Assembly: GCA_028023455.1 (NCBI GenBank)
Contig: JAQFVV010006448.1
Span: forward strand, 897,431-961,430
Direction: 5' to 3'
DNA length: 64,000 nt
DNA from: Epiperipatus broadwayi
Lineage: Eukaryota > Onychophora > Udeonychophora > Euonychophora > Peripatidae
Position numbers and translations under genes: made by a program. The notes beneath the pieces are model-generated. The model made no database searches, was not told the origin of the DNA, and saw only the letters and a list, made by a program, of their open reading frames with translations. Position 1 is the stretch's first letter. The number at the start of each line of letters is the position of its first letter. Positions 12,815-25,468 of this stretch are shown piece by piece.

Positions 12815-12850
12815 TTCCAAATTAGTTTTAAAGCTCTTGTCAATGAGGTG
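12815..12850 (-). ncRNA. Decayed hammerhead ribozyme, minus strand
   Basis: On the minus strand the order is TTGACA, GAGC, TTTAAAAC, AATTTGG, a degraded version of the CTGANGA / stem II / GAAAC / GGTC-TGGGG series seen in family A. The conserved core bases C3 and G8 and the GAAA box are altered, so activity is not expected. Confidence 0.4.
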
Positions 12851-12860
12851 AGGAATGTCT

Positions 12861-12912
12861 TAGAACCTCACTGATGAGAGCCAATAGCTTGAAACTTGTT
12901 TGGAGCTAAATA
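12861..12912 (+). ncRNA. Hammerhead ribozyme, type I, intact core (family A)
   Basis: CTGATGA at 12871-12877 is followed by stem II GAGC/GCTT (four pairs, one G-U) around loop CAATA, and GAAAC at 12891-12895. The very short stem III is AC/GT around TT, with predicted cleavage after the GTT triplet at 12900. All conserved core positions (C3 U4 G5 A6 G8 A9, G12 A13 A14) are present. Stem I pairing with the bases before 12871 is weak by eye, so the fold may be compromised. Short stem III hammerheads of this kind are described for Penelope-like elements. Confidence 0.65.
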
Positions 12913-13065
12913 TAATTCATGAAAGAGACTTTAAATGCTTTCTCTTGCTGCATATATTGAAAAAGCATTGTTAGAACTATTAGCATGGTCATTTTATTAC
13001 ATTTGGAAATACAAAGTAATTGTCACATGATGTATGACTTGATTTCTTTACTATTAATGTTTTAT

Positions 13066-16000
13066 ATTTATCATTAATATTGTTTTTTTATTACTTAGCC
13101 ATTTAAAATTGAAGAGACAGAATCTTATCAAACATAGAAATGTTTATGTTTTTTATCTATAAAATCTGTTTTAAAATAAAGGAGTCAATTATTTTTTAAT
13201 ATTCTTAATTTTATGTTCAGTGCTCTGAATTTCTTTAATCAGCTTTGAAACTATTCAAATTAGACTTTAATATAGAAAAAAATATCAGGGATGTGAATTT
13301 ATATACAAACATTTTTTATAAGATTCAACTGTTATAACTAAAAATTTGAATTCTTAGAAAAAAATATTAATTTAAATATATTAATAAGAAATCTATTCCT
13401 TTTTATTACTCTTTTAAAATTTTTAACACCATTTACATTTTAGTAGATTAAAGCCGTTCCTTACTCTCACAAACACATAGTAGTTTAATATTTTAATGCA
13501 TCATTCTGGAGCAAGGTAAGGACTGGTTTCTATACATTTCTAACAACTTGTGAATGAGTATAATTGTAAACATATGAGCAAAAATAAGCAAAAAAAAATG
13601 TATAAAAATTATAGTACAGAAATAATATTCATTAAGTGGACGATCTCTAGTCTAATAAATATTTAATAAAAATTATTAATACATGATATCTTATTATGTA
13701 CATATCCTAAATTTCTATTTGTAAAAAAAGTTACGTTTCTTTTTAAATCTGAAAATACAACTGCAATTTATCTTTGATTTGATCCTCCTCTCAGTTTTTA
13801 TCAAATATTTTTAATTTCATTAATTAATAATTTTATATGAATTTATCCATATAATCCAGAAGTATTGAGTGATGAAATTTTATTATCCAATGATATTTCA
13901 AAATTTTCTATTTTAATTGAATCCAAAATATAGTATAGCCACATACTTTTTATTGAAATATTTTATTAATTTGTTTTTACAATATGATTATTTATGAATA
14001 TTGATCCTAAATCAGAATGGGTGATTCTCTTCAAGAAAATTTAGATCCAGATATTTTTAAAATACTTCTATAAATGATATATAGTTTGAGACAATTTTTC
14101 TATTAAAATATTTTTTCTAATAGCTTAACTATTAATAATTTTAATAACTCAAATATTTTTTACTAAAACTGAGTACTTTTCTGAATTTTTACTTTTTCTA
14201 ATAGTATAGAATTTCATTTTTAAAATAGCAATGGTTATTAAATTTATACATAGATTTGTTATCTTTAGTATTATTCATGTAATTGCTTTTAAAAGTAATC
14301 CAGATCACTATGTCTGACGGAGTTCAATAAAACACCATATTAAAGCTATAATTTTTATTTTATAGCCACTTAATTTTCAGGTAATTTTTGTGTATGAGAT
14401 TAAAATCATGTGTAAAACAAGGGATTCTCAATGAATGTATCTTCATTCAGCATTGTTTACAAAATCATTTAGAGTTAGTATATATAAATCAGAAGTTTTA
14501 TGGATTATAAAACATGCAAAGTAAACTGTTTTGCTATATAGGAACCAAAAAAAATATGGATGTTTTAGTATTATTATAATAGATATTTGGATAATTATTT
14601 TATAATTACAGTATATTATTAGTTTTATCTAAACATTAAATTAATTCTATACATACATTTTAAATGTAAAACAAAAAAAATATCAAAAGTAAACAAAATA
14701 CAGATATCATATATCACTATTTGTAAATATATAAGGAATAGTAGTTAATTGAAAGCAAAACTTGGTCACTCTTCTCTTTTAAGTTTAATCTTGTGTTAAA
14801 ATTTGTAAAGGTCCCTATTGTTGCACATAGTCTTAATATAATAGCCATAATGTATATTACTTAAAAAATCATAGTGCAAATAAAAATTTAGTGAACATTT
14901 TTTCAGTTATTAAAACCTAATTGCTGAGTGCAAATTACAATCTAAAGCATTTTTTTTTAAATTTCAATGATATTAGATGAAAAAATAAAAGAAAACATTT
15001 TTTTTATTTCAACCCATTAAATGATTCATAGTTTTGCCTGATTGTATGTATAATAGCAAAAAATGATGAAAGTTATTTTTAATTGATAAGTCAGAAAATA
15101 GTAAATAAAAATTTAATCAAATCTTTATTTCTGGTTATTTGGAAATCTAATGTAAATGTCATTTATTGTTAGATTATTAATTGATTTACTTTTCAAGTGT
15201 GCTTTTAAATTTAGAAGTAAAATTGCTAATAAATGAATTTACAAAGACAAATGATATTTTTTTCCAAAAATATAAGAAGAGGAATATAAAAATTTGATGA
15301 TGTGGACAAAATTTAAAGACCAATCTCAGGATGTGGATTCAAATACAAGGATACAGTGTGGTAATATAAAAGTCTGCAGTGATGATATTTAGTTCGTAAT
15401 TATGCAATGGACTATTTCCACCATTTAAAATTAATTGTTTAATGTCTTTCAAAAATTGAATTTTATTTTAATTTTTAAAATATATTAAGTGTTAGTAAAA
15501 GCACATAAGTTAGTACACAACTGAAGACTTCAAGTGGTATTATTTTTATCTCTTCTTCAGACTCTTATTGGCCCAATCAGTAAGAGTTGTCATGTGACTT
15601 AAATTTGTGACTTTTAGATTTGTGAAATATTAAATTTAAGTTGTTGCTCTAACAGACTAAGTTATTTTATCAAAGTTAGCAATCAGTAAAAAATTATATA
15701 ATTATCTATGAGTGTTTTCCTGATTTGTTCATTTTTTTAATTAAAGATAAAGTTAATGAGAGGTATCAAAATATTATGAATTATCACACTAGGTGAAGGT
15801 ATGAAAAAATAACTTTGTTACCTATTTAATCAAGATCTTTATTTTTTTTAAATAAATGGATGGTCAATACAATATTATAAAATATATATTCCTTAAGCAT
15901 TCTATTGCTATTATATAAACTAAAATTTTACAATATTATTTTTTAAAGATTAAATTTATTATAATTAACATTGTTCTGAGAGATATATCCCCCCCCCCCC

Positions 16001-16104
16001 ACCCATTCATCAGGATTCATTCATTATGCTATTTTTTGGATAATGTTTATTAATGAAGACCCTCAATAATAAATGTAGTATTAGCTTAGTACAGAATCTA
16101 CATT
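13066..16104. other. AT-rich stretch without recognisable features
   Basis: I see no coding sequence, inverted repeat or RNA gene in these 3 kb. The composition is uniformly AT-rich with short homopolymers, including a C run at about 15991-16000. Confidence 0.6.
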
Positions 16105-16685
16105 AGCTTTACTATATATGTAATCAAAATTATTCCAAATTCACAACTCAACCAGATTAGCCAAGAAAATAAACTCTAAAATACAACCAATGGTTTCAAT
16201 GATGCAAGCAGATTTCTCAAGTGTAAATAACTACATAATAACAACATATTTAAAGTAAACATTAATCCATTTACTTCCTATACACCTTCAAATGAAAAAA
16301 ACATACAGATATAATTAGAAATAAATATCTTACTTTTGCTTTATATATCCATGAAAAATATATAGGCCATTCTATTAATTTTTATGAAGTTAAGGTTGTC
16401 TTTTTTTGAGAGAAATGAAATGAAAAAGAAAATTAAAGAATATTATTAAAAAAATTAAATCTGAAGTAATTAACTTATTTAAAATTTCTTTTAATATTAA
16501 GGGTGTATGAGAAGTAAGTGTAATTATGGCTAATGTTCAGTTTAAATATGATGTTTTTATATTTAAGAAATCTGCTTCTAGCAGTGAAACCATCGGTAGT
16601 GTTTTAGAGTTTATTTTCTTGCCTAGTCTGGTTGAGTTGTGAATTTGGAATATTTTTTATTATTTATTGACTAGTTTAACTTATG
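16105..16685. repeat. Foldback element with arms of about 160-180 bp
   Basis: The left arm (about 16105-16290) and the right arm (about 16500-16685) are imperfect reverse complements. For example AATTCACAACTCAACCAGA (16139 on) pairs with TCTGGTTGAGTTGTGAATT (about 16627 on), and AAACCATCGG (16586 on) pairs with the region near 16190. The centre of roughly 200 bp is AT-rich and unrelated. This could be a non-autonomous DNA transposon with long inverted ends, or an inverted pair of retroelement ends. No target duplication was identified. Confidence 0.7.
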
Positions 16686-17255
16686 CTTTTAATGTTTTCA
16701 TATATAATAAACAATGAAATTACACTCACTACTCTTTCTAGAAGAAAAAAATTAGCCCTTTTAAAATTTTGTTAACTGCTTTTATAACATAAAATAAATG
16801 GTTCAAGATTTTGTGGGTCATATGTTTCTCTAAGATCCATATATCAATTTTGTCAATTACATTAGAAAGGGAATCATTTGTATGTTTACTTCTTTAACTT
16901 TGAAGTTTTTTCTACAAAAAAAATATTTATTGTATCTACATGCTTTCAAATCAAATGATATTTTAATATTTGTGGTAAAAATGACTTTTTAGCATATTTT
17001 TATTATATGTATGTCATCAAAAATACTAAAAAAGATTATTTTTAGCAGCACCTTTAGAATTATAGATGTTAGCTAAATATTATGTTCATTGCTTACATCT
17101 TTCATGCCTCCTATCTGAAATTATTTTGAAAAAGCAAAATATATTGGAATATAATTATCATTTATTTATAAAGTTAAACAAAAATCTGTTTTATAAAGAA
17201 TGCTTTTCACTTTAATCCTATTATGCAAATAACAAATTCCCATTAAAAAATTTGT

Positions 17256-17282
17256 AATATATATATATATATATATATATAT
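17256..17282. repeat. (AT)n microsatellite
   Basis: About 13 AT units directly precede the SINE-like sequence at 17285. Confidence 0.95.
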
Positions 17283-17284
17283 GA

Positions 17285-17375
17285 TTTTTTTCAAGATATA
17301 ACTGCCTTGTACTGCAGTCAGTTGCACAGGTTGCAGGTTCACGTCCCTGCGGATGCTATGACACTTTAAAAAAAA
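17285..17375 (+). mobile_element. tRNA-derived SINE-like fragment, copy 1
   Basis: The sequence contains GCAGGTTCACGTCCCTGC near 17331, which resembles a tRNA T-arm with a B-box, followed by GGATGCTATGACAC and a poly-A-like tail. The same order, TGACTGCCTT, B-box-like, then GATGCTATGACACC, occurs at 48525-48615. The upstream A-box is poorly kept. Two dispersed copies with a shared tail suggest one SINE family. Confidence 0.55.
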
Positions 17376-18072
17376 AGTAAATTATTGCATGGAATTATTC
17401 AGTATTTTTAATTAACTAATATAAAAGCAAATCCCCCATGAAAAATAACCAGGCAATACAATGTGTGGATATGAGTATCATCTAAAGAATATTTTGGCAC
17501 AATAACTACACAGGTAAATAGATATTTTAATATATCTCATTAAATAATATTTTACATTTATTTTTTATTAAAAAGAACAGCATAAAGCTTACATTTTAAT
17601 TACATCTCTCATGTATCTGTCCAAGAGATTATAATCAGTGATAAGTTATTTTTACTTTTATACTCCATAAAACAATATTGAATAAATGTCAATCAATCCA
17701 ATGACATTAAAAGAACAAGAATAGTTAAATAAAAACGATTTATTGTTTTATCAATATATCTTTATTATTTATTATATTTTTGTCAAATAACAAAAGAAAG
17801 TTAATGAAAATATACTTTTACAATAACCACACACACACATAACAAGTTTTAAATGTAATATCCATTTCAATAAAACCAATTTTATATGATCTCCTCTCCC
17901 TTCAGAAATATTAAAATGTATAAAAGGTATAAAATATTATTGTAATTGCTTTAAACATATACTATCGATATATTATATTAAACTTTAATTCTAAACATGT
18001 TATTCTCTAATAAATTAATGTTTAAACATGGAATGTCTTTCTCATGCATATAGAATTTTGAAGTTCATTTGA
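17376..18072. other. AT-rich stretch without recognisable features
   Basis: About 700 bp with a short CA run near 17828; I see no gene, ribozyme motif or long repeat. Confidence 0.5.
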
Positions 18073-18094
18073 ATATATATATATATATATATAT
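18073..18094. repeat. (AT)n microsatellite
   Basis: About 11 AT units; the GC-richer block that follows starts with TGTAACGGGC. Confidence 0.95.
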
Positions 18095-19560
18095 TGTAAC
18101 GGGCACCCAAAGATCGAAGGCTAAACTTCCCTTTTATGTGTACATAATGGAGAATTCTATAATTCAAAATCATCCACTTTCCGTTACTGCAAGCAGAGAG
18201 ACATACGGAAATAGACGAGTCTATCTCCGTATTTGACCAAACCTGTATGCTATATGGATATAGCACCAGGTTATATTTCCCGATCAACTTTCTCCCCACT
18301 GCTGTAAGATCTAACAGAGTTACAGTGCTTGGATGATTTATAAATTTAACAGAATCAAACAATGCACCAACAATTTCCACGTGTTAATTCAATAATAAAA
18401 AAAAAAAAAGAATAATAGTTTTCCCACCCTAAGACTAGACTATCCCTTTTTGGATGTGGCAAAGAACAAGACAAGACAGATTTAAATAGAAAAAATATAT
18501 TTAATAGAATAAATCAATCATAAAAAGATCTATAAAACACATTAACATTAAATAAAACAGATAAGAACACATAAAAAAAAAACTCTTATAAATGATGGTA
18601 CATTTATAAATCGTCATTCTGGGTATTTATCAAAAAAAAATATTCAAGAATGTCTTTATCATTCACAAAAACACATGTGGCCATTGTCTAAGTAAACGAT
18701 GTGCACATTGAAATATATAAAAAAGTATGTATCTTTACCTAGGTTTTAGTCTCTGAATTTATCCGATGTCCTGCCGACCGCCATGTGGATTTCTCCACTT
18801 CTTTAGGTGGGACGGTCGCTCGTAGGTTATATTTGGTTGTGTATAGCTTCTCAGTGTTAAGGCATCAAGGACGAGGCATCAAGGGCAAGGCATCGAGAAC
18901 AAGGCAACTAAATGAATCCACCGGCAGGTGCTACGATGGTGGTTATTTCATCTTGACAAGAACCATTAGTACAGTAAGTCCGGATCAACCAGCGATCACG
19001 ATGGCCTTAGCCAGCCATTCTAGATGAAGAACCAATGTTAAAGGTCATATTTGTTAACTATATCGGTTGATTATCAGAGCTGTGTTTTACCACCCTCTCA
19101 ACATGAAGTCTCTAGCTCTAATCTCTCTTGAAAAACTTTTTTTTTAATTAAAAAATTCCACCAGCCTTTGTCCTTCCGATCCTTTGTTTCACTTTTATCC
19201 ACACCTTCTTTCTTACTATGCCTTCGGCCATTTGAAAATTGGTTTTACCCACTCTCGTGGCACTATGTACCTTTATTTATTTCAATATTCTTGATTTTAA
19301 TTAAACAGATTTTAATACATGTTTTTCTTTTTTTTTAAAAAAAAAATTTGGACAAGCATTTATTATTTCTGTCTATATCCTGCTTCATATACACTCCATA
19401 CACGCATTTCGTTTATCGTCAAATGTGTACTTTAAAACCCAGATCCTTATCTTTTGATTATGTCTAACTTTCTCTGTTTTGTGCACTATTTAAGGTTTTT
19501 TTTTTTTTTTTAAACTTTACTTTCTTTTAAAATCGGATTTTAACTTGCATTTTATTTATA
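18095..19560. repeat. GC-richer block, probably an unclassified transposon relic
   Basis: Base composition changes sharply from the AT-rich surroundings, and the block opens with TGTAACGGGCACCC immediately after a (TA)n tract. TG at a start is typical of LTRs, but no matching CA end, primer-binding site or second LTR was found. Two ORFs of about 112 and 80 residues (18042-18380 minus, 18785-19027 plus) match no family I know, and the first runs into the microsatellite. A short tandem repeat of 14-15 bp lies at 18859-18908. From about 19130 the sequence is T-rich on the plus strand. It is most simply an old transposon or solo-LTR piece. Confidence 0.45.
18859..18908 (+). repeat. Minisatellite with 14-15 bp unit, 3.5 copies
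   Basis: Successive units read AAGGCATCAAGGACG, AGGCATCAAGGGCA, AGGCATCGAGAACA and AGGCAAC. Units are similar but not identical and their length varies by one base. Confidence 0.75.
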
Positions 19561-20057
19561 TTTCTTTATCGCTTTATTTTTTTAACATACATTTCCAATA
19601 TCTCTAATTTTATATTTAATTTCACCAAAACCTGAACTTTGGAGGGTAAAAGATAAACATTTTTGATTCTAATTCTCTCTCTTTTTTTAATTAGTTGTAA
19701 CATTTCTTTGTTCTGTAAATTTTTCCAAGCTCGCATTTTCTTTTTTTCTTTTTTCTTCCAAACATAATATTTAATATTCTTTGAATGTTTAATATTTATA
19801 TGTGTGACTGCAGTATGTGCGATCATCACAATATATATGTTGAAGCAACAATCCTAATTGATGAGTAAGCTTCATGGTCCTTCTTACTTATCAAGTTACT
19901 AACCCATATTTAAACCTTATGTTCCATCAGCTTCTATATTCATGTATATTTATTTTATGTATATGTTTGAGATGTGCACCTAAAAAGTTATAAAGTTTAT
20001 CTTTTAATATTTTATACTATTATTTATTATTAATTCTTCTTACTAAAATCAAAATAT
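19561..20057. other. Unassigned sequence before PLE fragment
   Basis: About 500 bp, T-rich at first, then mixed. No recognisable 5' part of the PLE at 20058 is present, so that element is 5'-truncated at its junction with this stretch. Confidence 0.5.
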
Positions 20058-21050
20058 GTTAGGTGCAGCCCTATCTCAGGAGTAATAGCTGATTTATTCA
20101 TGGAATATATAGAAACTCATGCTTTAGAATCATCATCTTTAAAACCTCTCATTTGGCTCAGATATATAGATGACACTATTGTCATATGGCAACATGGAAA
20201 AAATAAATTAGATGATTTTTTCTTACATTTAAATAATATGCATCCTCATATTAAATTTACAATGGAGACAGAGTCTGATGGAAAACTCCCTTTTCTTGAT
20301 GTTCTAATCACCAGAACACAAAATAGTTTATCTTTTTCTATTTACAGAAAGGATACACACACAGACAAATATTTACATTTCCATTCTCATCATCACCCAA
20401 CTCAGATAGTTTCTGGAGCCAAAACTCTCTTAAATAGAGCAATTAATCTTTCAGATGAGACACATCTGAAAAAAGAAATAAATCATATTAATAGTGTTTT
20501 ATTAGCAAATACTTATAATTACAAATTTATAAAAAAAAGCCTTATTTCAAGCCCAAAATAGACAAAATCGGAAACAAAAAGATGATAAATCAGCTATTAG
20601 GATTTGTGTTCTATATGTAAAAGGAACAACCGACAGTATCGGATGTATATTAAAACGCTATAATATAGATACAGCATTTTCTGCTCATCAAAAATCAGCA
20701 GTATAATAACCAAGCCTAAGGATTCAATCCCTCTTGAATCTCATGGTGTCTATCAAATCTCATGTAAAAATTGTAAAGCTTCTTACATAGGTATGAATAA
20801 TTGTCACATCAGTGTTAGGAGAGATGAACATGCTAATGCAATTAAATAACACTCATCATCATCAGCACTCTCACTCCATACTATAGATTCAGGTCATAAA
20901 ATAGATTTTTCTAGTACCAGGATCATATCCAGATGTGATAATCTCTACCAGTGCAAAATTAGAGAAGCCATTGAGATACTTAAAAGGCCAGATTGTATCA
21001 ATAAGCGAGATTATACATGCAAACTTCCTCCTATTTGGAAAGATTTTTAA
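20058..21050 (+). pseudogene. Penelope-like element (PLE-1): C-terminal reverse transcriptase plus GIY-YIG endonuclease
   Basis: PLE proteins combine a reverse transcriptase related to telomerase with a C-terminal GIY-YIG nuclease that cuts the insertion target. The fragment begins inside the RT (GAALS at 20063, motif B region), has a one-base frameshift near 20080, then runs openly from 20100. It shows LRYIDDTIVIW with the YIDD catalytic Asp pair at residues 22-25, GKLPFLDVLI, and the IYRKDTHTDKYLHF thumb motif. After a linker (20562-20720), the frame gives GVYQISCKNC...ASYIGM, the GIY-YIG pair with PLE-type cysteines, then RRDEHANAIK. One in-frame TAA at 20847 precedes an otherwise open C-terminal part ending KLPPIWKDF at 21050. 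It is 5'-truncated, with one stop and at least one shift, and so probably fairly young. The same family occurs in reverse at 36.2-37.6 kb. Confidence 0.9.
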
Positions 21051-24000
21051 AAAAAAAAAACATTCCTAAATTTAACATTTTTGCTATTGATGGAATTTTA
21101 ACGTTTTAAGTTTGCTAAATTAAAACTTTTCATTTAAATTCTTTATTTAAAAAATTGTATTTCTTTTTTTTTAAAAATCCAAGATGGAGTATGCAACTGC
21201 TAATTGTCCAAAAATAATTAAAAGAATGGAAATTTTACATTGTCTAATTTTGGGAAAGAATGTCTAATTAAACTGTACTAAAAGTAAAAAAAGAAATCAA
21301 TTAAAGAATTTCTACTTTTGCAATTAACATTTTTATCAAATATATTTCTAATGTGGAAATAGATTTGAATATATTTTTTGACAAATTACCTAACAGTTGC
21401 ATCTCTAAAACAATAAGTGAAGGAAATGAAAAAATTCCTACTATCTAACAATCGTGAATGAAATTTTAAAAAAAAAAGGAATATCAAAAATATTTCTCAA
21501 ATACCTGAGGACAGTATATAATGGGTCAATTTTTTGACTGCCTGAGAGAACTAGTTTTGTAGATTAGCCATCGACAAACCACTCCACACTACTTTGTTTT
21601 CTAAAATGTTGAATGAGTAATGAAACTAATAATCTTTTCTCACCTTTTTCTGAACCATCTCTTGCAGGCAGTAAACACCTCATTGTTGCCTCATACATGA
21701 TTGAAAGTATGATCTAAGAATGAAGGAATGCCTAATGGAAACTTGCTACTTACATTGGAAATCATTTGAATCTTGCTAATTTGCCATGCTGGAGCCAAAC
21801 TGTAAAAATGCACTCTTTAATATAGCAAGATAATTAACCTAAGAACCACCTATGAAATTTACTTCAAATTCCTTCTAAAACTAATCTCAATGTCAATTAT
21901 CTGTATTTTTTATTTAAATTGTTAAATGAAATGTTTTTTTTAACTGTTAATGTAAATTTGCTCTCATACTAATAATTTTTATTTTATATGTAATGTCTGT
22001 CATATGCTCTTATTTCTTTAATTTTGGTGCAGTTCCTTTCTTAATTTTAAACTTTGTTTTATTTTATTATTTAAATTGCCAATCTAAACAATATTGTGAG
22101 TCTAAGATATAAAGTTATTTTTCCCTATCTATTCCGATCTTCTTGGGTCAAGGTTAATTAATATGTTTGCCAAATAGTTTCTGCAGTTAACCAAGTTTCA
22201 TGATTTTTTATGCATCAAAGGGGTATTATTTATGTATAACTTTTAAATCATCGAAAAATTAATGCTATTAAATATTTTATATGTCATTCACTTAATTCTG
22301 AAAAGATGATTTCTTGTTGTTATTGTTTTTTATAGTATCCGTATTACAATACTATACTCTTAATATTTCAAAGACTTGATTGTTCTGAAGTTATAAAATT
22401 CACCAAAGTAGGATTTCAATATATTAAATAGCAAGGAAGGAAGGGGGAGGAGATAATTTTAAAGTCTATTTTGAATGAATTAAATCTTTCCCATATATGT
22501 TACATAGCATAGCATTAATTGCCTAAATTATAGCATTCAAGTGACGTTCATGTTTCTTAAAATAGTAACTTCCATTTCATGTTATTAAAGACATAGTGCT
22601 ATGCTGTGTTGCTGATATATGGCTTAGTTTTTTTAAAAAAATAATATTACATGCTTTTAGCTTGAATGGTTGTGAAGAGTTTGAACCCATAGACATTCTT
22701 CATGCCACTGTGGACAGCTCACCTTCCCAGGATAATTTTTTATAACAGGCCTCTTGAATCGGTTGCATCAGAAAACCCTGGGGACCATGCCAAGCCTAAA
22801 TAAAATTCTCTAAGCAGTGTACTAGAAATGAGACTGTTAGCCACTTCTTTTCATCATATGGAAGCACTATGTCATTTCGGATTCTTCTGACTTCACAACA
22901 GCATAACTACTTTTCATTATTATTAGTTTATTTATTTAATGACCTCATTTTGATGCTGTAACAATAAAATTGCATTTGCTTATGTATATATATCTTTCCA
23001 AGAATAGTAATTAGTTTAATTAATAATATTGTTTTTCTTCTTATATTAAAAATCCCACCATCGTAATCTATTCCATTTATTTAAGAGTATACATCTGTTA
23101 CAAAGGTGGAGTGTTTTTTTTTTTAAATCGAATTTAAAGAATGGTTAAATTATTTTGTTCATTAAGCAAATAAACTTGATTTAAAATATGTGTTATTTTA
23201 GTAAATATTTACAAATATTATCCTAAAAGAGTAAACCATTTTTTAAAATATATTTTATTGATTTCCACAAGCAAAACGACATGAAAATAATTTATGAAAT
23301 ATGTATAATGGTTCCTAAAACATTCCAGAAATTTGTACATTAATCATCATCATTCAGAACTACTACTAAAGAGTTAATTCAAATATGTTATAAGTTTGTT
23401 TCATAATCAAATGATTGGCATCATGATCTCACCCACCAAATATACCTATTTACATATGATATATCATTTATTTATAAGAGCATATAAATCATAATAGCAT
23501 GATCAATTGTATGCCACTCTCTATTTATGGGTAAACTATATTGTCATGCACATTCAAATAAATATATAATCAATTTACTGTTTCATTAAATGTTTTATTA
23601 AATATTCTATTATTCAAGCAACTTATGTAGTTCGAATTATCTTCTCTCCACTTCCATACATTCCAACATATATATGTGTTCTTTTGTTAAATATGTCTCA
23701 TTGTCTCTTTCGCTCTTCTAGTGGGCCAGATTTAAGAATTAATTCTCATGTGCCATCATTATTATATTTTTCATTACATGTTCAATCTGAGGCTTTTGGA
23801 ATGGGTTTGAATCTAGGTAGGTCCCTGATATAAATATCAGGCTTGACTGTGTTTGAAGTATGTTTCATTGAGTTCCTTCTCATGTTAGATGGATCTGGTA
23901 CAATATATAATTTTTAAATATACTACTGAAAAACAAAATTCCAGTGGACCCTTTTTGGGTAACTTATCCAGACTATCTCAATCTCAAGGTCTGGGAGACA

Positions 24001-25326
24001 TTGTCTATTGGGAGAATGAAGGCAAGGTTATCTTATAAAAAAATGTCATTTATATACCATTATAATTACCCTATCTGCTCTATGAATCTTATTATTTTAT
24101 TTCTTTTAGAGATATATAGTCATGAATATCAGTAAGCTTTTATAAATAATAACCCTAAAATTATAAGAATCTAGTACTTCAAATAAATACACAAGTTATA
24201 GCTTAAAATTCTAATATTTATTAATCTATGTAATAACTCAATCATATGACTCAGTCATTCTGATACATATATATAATATCAGTATACACCCTTTATGAAA
24301 GAGTACAGTTATGCATCAGGGTTGTATTTATTAAATAATGGAATCTATTTTCTATAATTCTTTCTTTAAATTGGAATAAAGCAACATATTTCTTAACTTA
24401 TTATTATATGTTCACTTAATATAAATAGAGAAAGTCCAAGTTACCTCATTTGAGAGTGAACGTTCACATGTTTAAAGCTGATGATCTGTAAGCTTATAGT
24501 ATTCCAATGGTGATAGCTTTAGTGAGAGTTGTCAGTCTGTAAGATGATGAAAAATTCCATAACATATACACATATGATAATCCATCCTAGAGGTGTTAGG
24601 TAAATAATTCAAAATTGAAGGCACAAAAGTTCTTGTGGTTTGGAACTCTGCAATCACTTCACTTGCATGAAATAAATGGCAAAATCTCCATAGACTAAGT
24701 TCCTGGTGGTAGGCAGGTCACAAACAGCTTTACACTGGACTGTTTAATAAATACACATGATTCTTCTACCCCAACATTTTGATGAAGACCATTCTTATTA
24801 ATTTTCTTAATGAATTAAATCAGTTTATGAAAATTTAATTTCCACACTTCTTTCTCTTTAATGGTCACTTTTCCAAATCACTAAAAAATCAAAAAAATAT
24901 ATAGTTTCTTTTTTTAACTCTCTTTCACCTCACTTTTTTATCTATCCTTATGCTGATGACCATATCTTAGGAATGCTTTTAGCTTCCATTGTTCCAAAAT
25001 ACTAAATTGGCCAGTTCTTGGAATTCTGATGACAAGTGTCATTAACAGACATCACCCTTGGCACAACTTGCAACTCCCTTTATTACTCTCTTCAGCTTTA
25101 TTTTTAATTGGCTTTTATTAAGAATATGCACTACAAATGGTTTTTATTTCAATAACTATAACTTATGGTAATAAATAACAAAAATATATAAAACAAAAAT
25201 ATAAAAAATACAACTCCGTACATAAATGCTCCTCTTCATCTTCACAAACAAATCTATCTGTTAGTAATTAAGTATATGCAACAACTACAATAACACATGT
25301 AATAAATACATATACATATAATTAAG
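21051..25326. other. Long AT-rich stretch without recognisable genes
   Basis: I read about 4.3 kb here without finding coding motifs, hammerhead cores or long inverted repeats. An ORF at 23944-24135 (63 residues) has no family resemblance and is probably chance. Isolated B-box-like strings such as GGGTTTGAATCTAGG near 23804 could be SINE remnants, but no A-box accompanies them. Confidence 0.55.
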
Positions 25327-25415
25327 AGCATGCTAATTAGCTCTAAACAAGCTTTTTATTTATGATAAATGCTACTACAAGAGAAGACATTCAAATCATT
25401 TTTATCTTGGATTGT

Positions 25416-25468
25416 TCCCATCCCCAGACTAGTTTCGACCTATGGGTCTTTTCAGTGAGGAGTTGGGA
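25416..25468 (-). ncRNA. Hammerhead ribozyme A1-a, G8 changed to A
   Basis: The minus strand reads CTGAAAA, stem II GACC/GGTC around CATA, then GAAAC, short stem III, and GTC followed by TGGGGATGGGA. The last stretch pairs with the TCCCAACTCCTCA that precedes CTGA, forming stem I. Stem II is perfect. Core position 8, whose 2'-OH acts as general acid, is A instead of G, so little or no activity is expected. Confidence 0.75.

Larger units (their letters stand above)
12700..13065. mobile_element. Head-to-head pair of hammerhead units (PLE pLTR or retrozyme-like), family A
   Basis: The right half, from the plus-strand hammerhead at 12861 to about 13065, aligns with the family A units at 25.3-26.7 kb: AATGCTTTCTCTTG near 12935, TTAGCATG near 12980 and GTCACATGATG near 13020 appear in the same order. 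The left half (about 12700-12850) holds the same sequence in reverse complement, for example AACAAACTTTTTTTGATAAATGCCA. The two halves face each other around 12850, where each carries a hammerhead, one decayed and one with an intact core. No ORF is present. Confidence 0.7.

Noticed and set aside
18042-18380. 112-residue minus-strand ORF as a gene
   Set aside because: Its C-terminal part is microsatellite translation and its N-terminal part lies in a probable transposon relic with no recognisable domain.
18785-19027. 80-residue ORF in the GC-richer block
   Set aside because: It crosses a 14-15 bp minisatellite and has no family features; length is compatible with chance in less AT-rich sequence.
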